A stretch of 64,000 nucleotides of DNA from Exobasidium rhododendri (lineage: Eukaryota > Basidiomycota > Exobasidiomycetes > Exobasidiales > Exobasidiaceae): NCBI GenBank assembly GCA_026210745.1, contig CP110630.1, positions 6,882,001 to 6,946,000 of the forward strand. Direction: 5' to 3'. Below, piece by piece: positions 30,931-40,730 of this stretch; the stretch's first letter is position 1; each line of letters opens with the position of its first letter. Position numbers and translations under genes: made by a program. The notes under the pieces are model-generated. The model was given only the letters and a program-made list of their open reading frames with translations. It was not told where the DNA came from and made no database searches.

Positions 30931-32058
30931 CTACGCATCCTCTATATCGGCCAGGTTGTCGTCTTCCTCCTCTATTATGTAAGGCACCACGACGATATCT
31001 TCGTCATCTTCAATTGCCTCCGAATGCTCCACGATCAGCGTATCAAAGGTATCGTCTCCGTCTCCCATCTCACTCATTGCCCAATCCGAGTCGATCTCGC
31101 TGGCCATCTCGCTCGCTACGTCGGTCCCCACATCAGTCGGAGGCGGTGTGTCTAGCATAGAGTGACTCATAGAGGCTGTTCCGCTGTATCCTTTGCCAGG
31201 CTTTGGATTCAATATCCACGTCTGACGTCCATTTGCGCCGTCTTTACTGAATGTAGGACAGTGCAGCACTCGAGCGAGGCAGTGGACGGCTAGCCTCAAA
31301 AAGGCATCAGGTATCTCCCAGACGAGATTATGAGGATTCTTACTGACTTGAATAATGCGTAAGTCTCGCTGGTCGTCGTGAGAATTCAGATCAACGAGAG
31401 CATCAGGCACGGCCAATTGAGCGTCAGGAGCAAGAAAGATATCTTGATGAAGCCAAGCTTGTAGTTCTGCCTCGGCTCGTTTAGTGAAGGCTTGCAGGAC
31501 ACCGGGTTGCTCCTCCAAGCTCTCTTGGCCTGGTCGAATTCCGACTCGATGAGCCAGAAAGTAGTGAGCGTCAGCGTATGTCATGGTGAATCGACCAGCA
31601 GCAGAGGAAGAAGCGTCGTCACTGCTTGAAGTCCTCGTCGAGACGGGACGTGAGGGCAGTCTCAGATTTTGCAGATGCGCTGGAAGTGGAAATGATGACT
31701 TGTGCCCGTTTGGATGTTGCAGTGCGTAGTCACTTGGCGAGGGTCGGACTACATGCGGATTGGATGATAGGCGCGCTGAAAGGCAATGAACACGAATTGC
31801 ACTTTAGATACACAACTACTGAAGCAGATCAGCCTGTCCTGTCTCACCATTCTCCCTGCGTCTCAGTTTGCGTCTGGCGATCCCTCGAGCGGCGAGTCTC
31901 GCTTCCTGCACATTGATGCTGCTTTCTCCCATCGGCGCCTGCAACCGGCTACTTGCAAAGGAAGAATAGTCATGCACAGGCAATTGTGCGAGAGGTGATG
32001 ATCTTGCGCCTAGACCGAGCACAGCGGTCTCTCCTCGCTGCTGTATAGAAGCTGTCAT
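30931..32058 (-). CDS. R3H-associated N-terminal domain protein
   Basis: Two exons on the minus strand: 32058-31848 and 31775-30931, 351 residues. The intron (GTGAGAC...CTTTCAG) joins ARRKLRRREN to ARLSSNPHVVRPSPSDYAL. That segment is typical of the R3H-associated N-terminal region found in eukaryotic proteins with a nucleic-acid-binding R3H module. Downstream the order is Ser-rich linker, AHYFLAHRVGIRPGQESLEEQ, an Ala/Glu-rich helical stretch, LVWEIPDAFLRLAVHCLARV and a very acidic C-terminus. The frame is open further upstream to 32181 but without an ATG; ATG 32058 is the first. A classic R3H HxxxR core is not clearly visible, so the name rests on the N-terminal region. It is probably RNA- or DNA-associated. 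Divergent from the serine-biosynthesis gene. Confidence 0.68.
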
Positions 32059-32419
32059 GCTGTTGCTTTTAATGCGTTTGTGATAGGATGGCTTGAGGGG
32101 TGATGATAGATTGACTGAGGCAATGTCTTGGTGGCTGTTATCTATCGACAGCCGCCTCCCCTTAATCGTGAACGCGTCCACTAGCTTAGGCGGCTATGAC
32201 TGGGTAATCTGTCATTAGGTGATGTAAGATTTAGTGACTCGGAACCCACTGCTTCTCTGGTCCAGAGGTCCAAGTGGAGGGAGGACACGTGTTGCATCTC
32301 TACACAATTTGAAGAAATTCCCCTTTGAGGAGTCATGTCAAGACGTCAAAGGTGCGGAAATTATAAGTATTTCCACTTGGCAAGTCCAGCCTTTTTTCGA
32401 TTGATTCACCCTCGACACC
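32059..32419. promoter_or_regulatory. Divergent 5' region upstream of phosphoglycerate dehydrogenase
   Basis: Some 360 bases between divergent starts. GGACACGTG at about 32282 contains an E-box CACGTG core, and TTATAAGTATTT at about 32359 is a TATA-like site 55 to 60 bases before the dehydrogenase ATG. Both are pattern matches only. Confidence 0.45.
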
Positions 32420-33943
32420 ATGACTGTTCCTAATGGGTCACAACATGCTCAAGCATTCCACAGAGCACCTTCCAGCTTCTCTCCTCCAACCTTCAATGGT
32501 TCGGGCAGCTTTTCTGGCATGATGGCTGCTGGAAAGGAACACGCACGCCACCCCTCCATCGGCCAAGTGAATGGCCAACACCCAACTTCCGTCTCTCCGA
32601 CTTCACCACAGAATAGCTCGAGCCTTGCACGATCTCGCGCGGTGTCGATTCCTGGCACACGAGCAAGTGCAGTACCTCGACTTCTGACACCTTTTGACGT
32701 CGGTGAGATCAAAATTCTACTACTTGAGAATGTGTCTGCAGGTGCAGTAGAAGGCCTTCGACAGCAAGGATACCAAGTCGACTTCCACAAGGGCGCTTGG
32801 AGTGAGGAGGAGCTTTGCGATAAGATTGGAAATTACCATGCTATTGGAATCCGAAGCAAGACGAAATTGACAAGCAAAGTATTCCGAAGAGGTCACAAGT
32901 TACTAGTTGTCGGATGCTTCTGTATCGGAACCAATCAGGTGGACTTGGATGCTGCCGCGAAAGCTGGAGTTGCCGTCTTCAATTCGCCATTCGCCAACAG
33001 CAGAAGTGTAGCCGAGCTGGTCATTGGAGAGTTGATCCTTCTTTCACGTCAGCTGTTGGATCGAGCCATGGAGATGCGGAATGGAGAGTGGAATAAAGTG
33101 TCAAAGGGATGTAACGAAGTTCGAGGGAAGGTGCTGGGGATCGTAGGATACGGTCACATCGGCAGTCAGCTGTCTGTCCTGGCTGAATCGATGAGCATGA
33201 CTGTGATTTATTATGATGTTATGCCGCTGATGCCATTGGGTACAGCACGCCAGGTCGAAACTTTGGAAGAGCTACTCAATCACGCCGACTTTGTGTCGTT
33301 GCATGTTCCGGAACTTGCAGAGACGAAGAATATGATCGGAGCGAAGGAGCTGGCACAGATGAAGAAGGGCTCGTACCTGCTGAACAACGCTCGAGGTAAG
33401 GTGGTCGACATTCCTGCCCTCATTGATGCGCTAGAAAGTGAACACTTGGCAGGTGCGTGTGTGGATGTGTATCCAAAGGAACCATCGGGCAATTCCAAGG
33501 ATGGATTTGCAGACCAGTTGAACGGCTGGGAGTCGAGGCTTCGAGCTTGCAAAAACACCGTCCTCACACCACATATCGGAGGAAGCACAGAGGAGGCTCA
33601 ACGGATGATCGGCATCGAAGTGTCGAATTCTCTCACTCGATACATCAACTTTGGAGCATCTACATCGGCCGTCAACTTCCCCGAGGTCGACTTGCGATTC
33701 ATCTCAGAAGCAGACACTCGAGTGATTCGAATTTGCTACGTTCATCAAAATCAACCTGGATCCTTGCGAGCCGTCAATGAAATCTTGGCAACGTACAACG
33801 TCGACAAGCAGCACTCTGACAGTCACAAAGACGTCGCCTACCTCATGGCAGATATCTCTGGTGTCAACGATAACGATGTGAAGGACATCTACGAGAGAAT
33901 CTCCAAGACGGATAACAATATTCTCACTCGCCTGCTCTCATAG
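32420..33943 (+). CDS. SER3: D-3-phosphoglycerate dehydrogenase
   Basis: The enzyme oxidises 3-phosphoglycerate with NAD+, the first step of the phosphorylated serine pathway. One exon, 507 residues. An N-terminal Ser/Gln-rich extension of about 90 residues precedes the conserved part. The substrate domain has GIRSKTKLT and GCFCIGTNQVDL. The NAD-binding fold has GIVGYGHIGSQ (about 240-250). The catalytic triad is Arg325 in NNARG, Glu354 in YPKEP and His385 in LTPHIGGST. A C-terminal ACT domain from about 434 (VIRICYVHQNQPGSLRAVNE) is the usual site of serine feedback. Together this fits the short yeast/E. coli type and not other D-2-hydroxyacid dehydrogenases. The symbol follows the yeast orthologue pair SER3/SER33. 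Confidence 0.96.
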   Translation: MTVPNGSQHAQAFHRAPSSFSPPTFNGSGSFSGMMAAGKEHARHPSIGQVNGQHPTSVSPTSPQNSSSLARSRAVSIPGTRASAVPRLLTPFDVGEIKILLLENVSAGAVEGLRQQGYQVDFHKGAWSEEELCDKIGNYHAIGIRSKTKLTSKVFRRGHKLLVVGCFCIGTNQVDLDAAAKAGVAVFNSPFANSRSVAELVIGELILLSRQLLDRAMEMRNGEWNKVSKGCNEVRGKVLGIVGYGHIGSQLSVLAESMSMTVIYYDVMPLMPLGTARQVETLEELLNHADFVSLHVPELAETKNMIGAKELAQMKKGSYLLNNARGKVVDIPALIDALESEHLAGACVDVYPKEPSGNSKDGFADQLNGWESRLRACKNTVLTPHIGGSTEEAQRMIGIEVSNSLTRYINFGASTSAVNFPEVDLRFISEADTRVIRICYVHQNQPGSLRAVNEILATYNVDKQHSDSHKDVAYLMADISGVNDNDVKDIYERISKTDNNILTRLLS

Positions 33944-34392
33944 CCCTTTCCCCATAGTCTGTTCTGCTACCATGTGTTACATTCGCCAGATAGTTGACCA
34001 CTGCACTTGGAATATGCCTGCAATGAAATCCATTATTGGCCTTCTTGGATTATTACCCTTCTCGAGCGGTCGCGGGGGGCCACGCGCGTAATTACATCGC
34101 CCTCCACTGAATTTCGAGACATAAGGTTGTTCTGACCAAGGCGCGCGTCCACGTGTCGACGCCGCAGCCCAAGCTGTGGGAAGCGCGATCTGTATGAAGT
34201 CGACACTGAGAACTAGGTTCATTTGGTAGGCTGCGTGCGAGTGTGAAGTTGAAGATCCAAGAGGGAACTGAAGTCGGCCAATTCTCACTTACTACGTTAC
34301 CAGCATCTCTTTCGACCGGTACAGAGGCAAAGGCAAAGTTTAAGAACCTTTACCTTTTCATCCCACCCCACCACCACAACCTTTCGCTGAAG
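33944..34392. other. Intergenic region upstream of RPS14
   Basis: About 450 bases, a tandem gap. A palindrome-like CCACGTGTCGAC occurs near 34150, and the last 60 bases are a C/A-rich leader typical of a ribosomal-protein gene. No gene is seen. Confidence 0.5.
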
Positions 34393-35215
34393 ATGGCTCC
34401 CAAAGTTCGCGCTGCGGCTCAGGAGAGCACCTCGCTTGGACCCGAAGTCGCTGAAGGTCAACTTGTCTTTGTAAGTTGAGATAGAAGAATTTGGCGATGG
34501 AGGCAGGATAGCGATGGAACAGAGATGAAAGATGGTAGCGAAGAGGTGGTGGAGAAGGAGGGATAGGCCTGTATCGTGTGCTCGCTGGCTCGAAGCGTGC
34601 GAAAGATATCAGATGGGGTTGCAGGCCCTGGGGTATACCATGACAAGAGTGATTTTGTTGCTGACGCCTCTTTGCTTTTCTCGTCGTTATTATTCATCAG
34701 GGTGTTGCACAGTGAGTCCAGCTAGTGATGTCGATCTTGGGTTGCGTGCAGTAATCTGACTCTTGCTTTCCATCTTCCAGCATCTTTGCTTCCTTCAACG
34801 ATACCTTCGTCCACATCACCGACTTGACCGGAAAGGAAACCATCAGTCGAGTCACTGGTGAGTCACCCTGCCTGACGATGTATTCCTGACGATGTGCTCA
34901 TCCATTTTTTTCCCTTTTCTCTTCCTCTTAGGTGGTATGATGGTCAAGGCTGACCGAGATGAATCATCACCATACGCTGCCATGATGGCTGCCCAAGCTA
35001 CTGCTGCCCGATGCAAGGAAGTTGGCATCAGCGCTCTTCATATCAGACTCCGTGCTACCGGAGGAACTGGATCAAAGACACCAGGACCCGGTGCTCAATC
35101 TGCTCTTCGTGCATTGGCTCGTGCTGGAATGAGAATTGGACGAATCGAAGATGTCACCAAGGTTCCCTCAGATTCTACGCGAAGAAAGGGTGGTCGACGT
35201 GGTCGAAGACTATGA
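34393..35215 (+). CDS. RPS14: 40S ribosomal protein S14 (uS11)
   Basis: A structural protein of the small-subunit platform, near the mRNA exit and the 18S 3' end. Four exons: 34393-34470, 34701-34711 (an 11-nt micro-exon reading GVA plus two bases of His), 34781-34857 and 34932-35215, giving 149 residues. Conserved segments: [57 protein letters not shown], and the basic tail [13 protein letters not shown]. The micro-exon is needed to complete [13 protein letters not shown], so it is certain. Intron 1 (34471-34700) is 230 nt, about three times the usual length here, and might host a small RNA or regulate splicing; I could not identify one. Confidence 0.97.
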
Positions 35216-36359
35216 TTGGGTGTTACTCTTTATCACACCATCAAGCAGAAGTTTCGAGCAAATGGAGGGGGTGGAGCAAAGACTGTCTTACACAATTGGG
35301 ACAGGGACAAGGTCAAAAGTACCCAGGCTTTTTGTCTTACTACTGGCTGCCACTCGGCGGTCTCAATGGGGGGAGGTTTTAACACATTTGAGATCATGTA
35401 TTATGGGGCAGACAAATTATACTTTCTCACACACACAAACACACAATCCAGTCCTCGTTTCCTCACGCTTTGTCTTTTCCTAATGAGCATTTTGGCCGAA
35501 GACTTTACCACTGAAAGACATGGAGTAGCCGTCCTTTCTTGAGTGGGTAGTACCATGGTCATAATTGAGAGGCCTCCTTGCAAGAGTATCACGTCCCGTT
35601 GCCTGCTCGCGTGTTTGCCACGTTGTTGCGACAGGAAGTGCCAAGTCTGAAGAAGGGCACTTGATTTGCCTTTTTTTTTATTCCGGGTGGGCGGGCTCGT
35701 AAGCACGACTAGCGGGAATCCATTATCAGATGAAGATTCTGCATTATCAAGTTTGCAGGTACTGTAGGTCCTTTGGAGGACTTTTCTGTTTTGACAGTGT
35801 CCGCGCCCCTTGTCGAGTTCGTTGTGTGGATAGTGTAGTGTAATGACTCACTGTCGTTCTGCTACTTTTCCCATACAACCTAAGTCTATTTCGTACCCTT
35901 CATACTCAGGAAAGGGCAGAGAGAACGAACCACTGTGAAAGGAAAAGTCGAGCGAAGCCTTGATTCGGAGAGGAGACGTTGTTGTCGAGAACAGCCAAAG
36001 TGCCGCAGCCTGCATTCAGCTCGTCTTGATACTATCGCTATCCTGCGGCAGATCGGAAACCACATCAACGTCCGACGACCTCTTTCTGACATCAGCATCG
36101 CAATCGAAATTGGTCCTCTCCGTTGAGTAGTCGATTCTGACCTTCCAGTCACACCTTCTCGCCGCGATCAGGTCATATTTCTCCTTTATCATAACACCGA
36201 GGGTTTTCCCTTACAAAGGCATTCATCACCGCTGATTTGGATTGGACATAGGGAAGCATAACGCCCATCGTAACCATCACGTCAAAACGTCCGAAAGGCA
36301 GTACAGAGCACCACACACTTAAGCTGCCTAGGGTTGTAGTCAAGTTGTAGGAGGCTCTG
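35216..36359. other. Long intergenic region upstream of the GATA factor
   Basis: About 1.1 kb holding the RPS14 3' end and the promoter and leader of the GATA gene. A T run lies at about 35672-35680. The 63-codon frame at 35935-36126 lacks an ATG. I see no gene. Confidence 0.5.
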
Positions 36360-39300
36360 ATGTCACCGCTACCAGGCACGCTTGACGCTAGCTCTCCTGC
36401 GCCATTCTCACTGAAAGTCAAAGGAGTGAGTGTCGTGGCTGGTTAGGGAAGGTGCTCAGGCCACCTCCTCCTACTTCTTCTACGTCTGTGTCCGTTGAAG
36501 AACCCTCTACTTATTAATTACCTGTTACACATCGACAGGGCCGGCCGTTTGGCGTCTTCTGCAAGCTATCAGACGAAGAGTCCTTGACGTCTACCTGGAA
36601 GATAGCCAATAAAGTAGCGGGTGTGCTGGATCATGGCCACCGTATCGAGAACATTAGCTGGCGGCTGTGGCATCTGAGAAATGTTCTGGTATCGAGTGGA
36701 GAGGGTAGCAGTATCGGAAGCAGTAGCAAAGGTAGTGATGTTGAAAAGCAGAAGCAGCAGCAGCAACAACAACAAAGGCAAATACAGCAGTCGACATCGT
36801 CATTCAATGCGATCAGTAACGATTTGGGCCAACGTCTGGAGGGTGAAAAGAAGACGAACATCGTCAAGTTGAAAGCGCCGAGCTTCCACTGGACTGACCA
36901 GAATGATACCATCCGTCATCTGGCCGTCCTGAGGCTGGAAAGGAGGGACACGCTGGCGAGGAGGAGGAGGGACAAGGGAGCAGAAGATGGGAAGAGGAAG
37001 GGCGAGAGAAAGGACAGACTTCGAGGGAATGACGTGAACAAGAAAAGGGAGAAGTCTGATCGAACATCTGCGACAGCGGATCACGTCGAGGGGGATAGTC
37101 GTCCCCTGAACCAGAAACGTCAAAGCAGGAACAGCCGCCACCCTACTACGGATGACATGGCGGACCATGCTATTAGTGGCGCTGTCGACATCGTGATCGA
37201 CAAGAGCGGGAAGAGGAGGCGTGGCAGCATTGTGAGTCAGACTCGTCTTTTCTCCTTCCCCCCCATTTTGCGCGCTCTAAATCTTCCAATGCCGATGCCC
37301 TGTCTCTGCATTGTGCACTCCTCTTGCTCGGGCTATGAGAAGGGCCCTGCTCAAGCTCTAGTCGCTTGTCTCTACTAACGGAGCTTTACTTAGAGAGGGG
37401 CAGCAGACGGTAGTCGGGAGATGCCGCACTTCAGAGGATGTTCAACTCTTGTTGAGCACTCCCCTGTCTCGTGTCGGTAAGTCTGCTCCTCCCTCTCCAT
37501 TTCCTACACAAGCTCTTGTCTGCTTATACTTTCATCCGGACCCTGGTCGCTACTTAGGCCGCCGGAGATTGAAAAGGGACTTGACTGCTGTCATACAGAG
37601 TTATGTGTTGTATTGCAAGGCGACAGGAAAGATATTGCGCATGGTCAGGGCTGAATCATGCTACCTCGCTTCTCACAATGGTTTTTGCTATTTTTTTTCC
37701 TTCACTCGCTTTTCTGTGCCAAGTCTCCCACTTCTGCTTTTCATTCTCCTCTCCTCCCTCTGCCCACTCTCTCCCGCCTGTGCAGTGGACCGTCTGATCT
37801 GGAAATCTCTCTTGCTTTCTCCGCCCTTATTAACTTTTCTCATCTCTCTCCATCTTCATTAGAGCTCCGACGCAGATCGTACCTCTTCTGGCAACGATAG
37901 TGCCAGCTCAGACAGCAGCAGCACAACATCCACTGTTCATCTGCGGCACAAAGGTCGCTTGTTGCGAGAGCAGAAGAAGGGCCTGTCAGCGAAAAGAGAC
38001 AAGACAAAGTCAGCCAGTCGCTCACCACCAGTCTGTTGGCGACTTACCGAAGCAGAGCGTCGACGAAGACGTCAGCAAGTCATAGTAAGTCACGACACGG
38101 CTGAATCTTCCAAACTTGGCGCAGAAAGGAGCCTCCAACGGTCTAAAGGGACGACCACCTCGCCACGATCGTCTTCATCGACAATGGTCAGTTCGACATG
38201 GTCTCTTGACGAGATCGAGGCTGCAGAGCAGGAGCTGTTCGAACAAGGTGTCGAATTGAGTGGACCTTTCTTGGCTATGCTCGCTGATCTGAAGAGGGGA
38301 GAACTGACCAAGGTCAAGAGAGAAGAGACTTCGAGCCATCCTACTGCGGAGCAGCCAGAGGGAGCCTTGCAATCGACTTCGTCACGGAGCGTGCTACCAG
38401 AGATCGGACCTGTCGACAGTCATTCCTTTCCTACAGGCACACAGCAGCAGAGTCGACCAGAGCAGCGTCACGACCACCTCCATCATCATCATCATCATCA
38501 TCAACGATATCACACCCAAGGGTCATACACCATGCCTCACAATGTGACACCGATCAACACTTCTACTCTAGCTGCCTCTCCCTACGTCGAGTCGCCGGTC
38601 GTATCTACTTCCCAGCCACTGCAGATGCCATATCATCATCATCCTATCAACGGCATGTTCCACGGCCACAGCTTACCAACTTCACCCGTCGGTCCTGCTC
38701 TGATGAATGGCAGCTACTCTGCCTCATCACACAAGGGTCGCATCTATGACTACAATGGCATGGATGTGCAGCACAGTCACCCGCTGCAGCTAGAGCAGAA
38801 ACAAGCATTCCAAGAGCAGTACAACACCTCGCCGGATGCTCACCATCTACCCCCTCAAGAGCGACGCCGCAACTCCTCCATGTCTGAAGCACACCGATCG
38901 CAACAGCAAAAGCAGCCACCACCCGCTGCGACTACGAAGAAAGATGCAGCAGCGGAAGAGACTAGTACAGCAGACCTGCAGAAGCCTCAGTGTGTCAATT
39001 GCGGTGCCACGTCTACACCGCTCTGGAGGAGAGATGCCAACTTTGAGTTGCAGTGCAATGCGTGCGGGCTGTACCTTAAACTGCACAAGGGTGAGTGACC
39101 GATCGTGACTCTTGTTTATGAAAATATATCATAAGACTCACCATTACCTTCCCTTGCAACCTTTCCCCTTTCACAGTTCCTCGACCAGCGTCTCTGAAGC
39201 AGCGAAAGTCGGAGAAAAAGGGCAACGACGAGACCTTTTCTCTATCGGACACAAAGGAAGTCAGGAACCCGACGACGAATTCACCCAAAGCCAGCCCTGT

Positions 39301-40267
39301 GAACGAGGCCAGCACCAATCCAGACGAGTGGATGGGCATCCACGCTGGATCAAGTTGCGCCAATTGCGGAACGTCTACTACCCCTCTCTGGAGAAAAGAC
39401 ACAGACGGCAGAATCATCTGCAATGCCTGTGGACTGTACTACAAGCTGCACAGCGCTCATCGACCGACTAAAATGAGGATGGACGCCATCAAGAGACGTT
39501 CTCGCTATGACGATCGTAATCGTAAGATGTCTGGTGCTGGAACGCCGGCCGTAGAGACGAGCGGCCAGAACGTGTCCATCATGTCTTCTCCCGCTAATAC
39601 GTCCATCTTCGGCGGCGTGGACATGTCTTCGTTTGGAGGAACGATTGCAGGTGAAAGTCCGCTGCGACAGCTTCATCCTCATCTTCTCAACGATGCCAAT
39701 CTGTTGCAGGACGCCTCTCTTCCCCTCGATTCGTCGATACACATCCCTCCTGAGCTGTGGGAGAGTCAAGTGTGTCCGATGGGTGTCTGGGGTGAGAATT
39801 GCTGTCAAAACTTGCCACAGCCAGACTCCATGGGCATGCCATCGTCGCATCACCACGTCGGCAGCGCTGCCAGTCAGACACTCACCCCTGCCGAGACTAC
39901 GATGGAGTCTATTCTAGGACCTGACTGGATCATCAATTACCACAACACACCGGAAGCGAACCACCACCATCCCGACAAGCCGATTGGTGCCGCCGCTGCC
40001 GCCATTGGTACAGGCAGTGCTCTGGTCGCAACAACGGTTGGCAATTCCGACGCAGCATACCCTTTAGCGCCTCTCTTTAATCCTACGGCACTCCACGGTA
40101 CGCCAGAAGAAAGCGTGGTAGGTCCGACGTATTCGATCAAGAAGCGAAAAGTAGATTCATTTGCAAGTGCAGCTTCACCTTCGGACTGGTGGACCTTCCA
40201 ATCGAATCAATCGAGTCAGAGCAATCCAGGTCCGACTGCAGAGAGACAGCCGCTGCAGCAGCAATAA
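36360..40267 (+). CDS. GATA transcription factor with AreA-type N-terminal domain and two zinc fingers
   Basis: Proposed exons: 36360-36425, 36539-37231, 37394-37476, 37865-39090 and 39177-40267, about 1052 residues. The start [10 protein letters not shown] is preceded by an in-frame stop. Exons 1 and 2 give [19 protein letters not shown] and then [20 protein letters not shown] followed by ISWRLWH, the N-terminal domain seen in AreA/Nit2-like nitrogen regulators. Finger 1 (Cys657, 660, 678, 681; [15 protein letters not shown]) continues into [13 protein letters not shown]. Finger 2 (Cys750, 753, 771, 774; [15 protein letters not shown]) is followed by [16 protein letters not shown]. Both are C-x2-C-x17-C-x2-C. 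Long Gln/His/Ser-rich regions lie between. Junctions around finger 1 are sure; exon 3 and the 388-nt intron after it are less certain and may hide another exon. Whether it controls nitrogen or iron genes is open. Confidence 0.85.
38481..38502 (+). repeat. CAT repeat coding a His run in the GATA factor
   Basis: Perfect CAT units encode a polyhistidine run. A second, shorter His run lies near 38632-38642. Gln/CAG repeats are also present around 36745-36790. Confidence 0.85.
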
Positions 40268-40449
40268 AGTGTACATCAGTTTCTTCTTCATCTTCGATCT
40301 CTGCGTTGCTCTCCCCTGCTTGTCTCTTCCCTAAAACTATCTCCATAGATACTCCACCCAGATCTTGCTAATGTCATACTACTACTGTACAACAGAAAAG
40401 TTGCCCGCTGTAAAGCCCCTTCACATAGCCTCCACCTCCATACGTTATA

Positions 40450-40496
<47 letters not shown>

Positions 40497-40730
40497 CCAC
40501 CATCGTCTTCTTTCGAAACCTGATACACGGAAAGCAACAAAGGAAAGACAAGGCCTCTTCTCTTCACTCCTCCCTACTGCCAATAGAAGAGCGTATAGGA
40601 GTGTGTACAAGCGTTTTCGCCTCATGTAATAATAAGCGAAAAAGAGACTGGCATTAAATAGTAATATATATTCGTCAAAGTAATCGTAAGAAACATATGG
40701 TCGTCATCTTTGTCCAAAATGCTGATCAGC
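40268..40730. other. Convergent 3' region between the GATA factor and the desaturase
   Basis: A 460-base gap between two stop codons. It contains a long AC microsatellite (40451-40493) and an AT-rich stretch (40640-40700) suited to polyadenylation of both transcripts. Confidence 0.55.
40451..40493. repeat. (AC)n microsatellite
   Basis: Twenty-one perfect AC units plus one A. It is the longest dinucleotide repeat in the window and should be a polymorphic marker. Confidence 0.95.
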
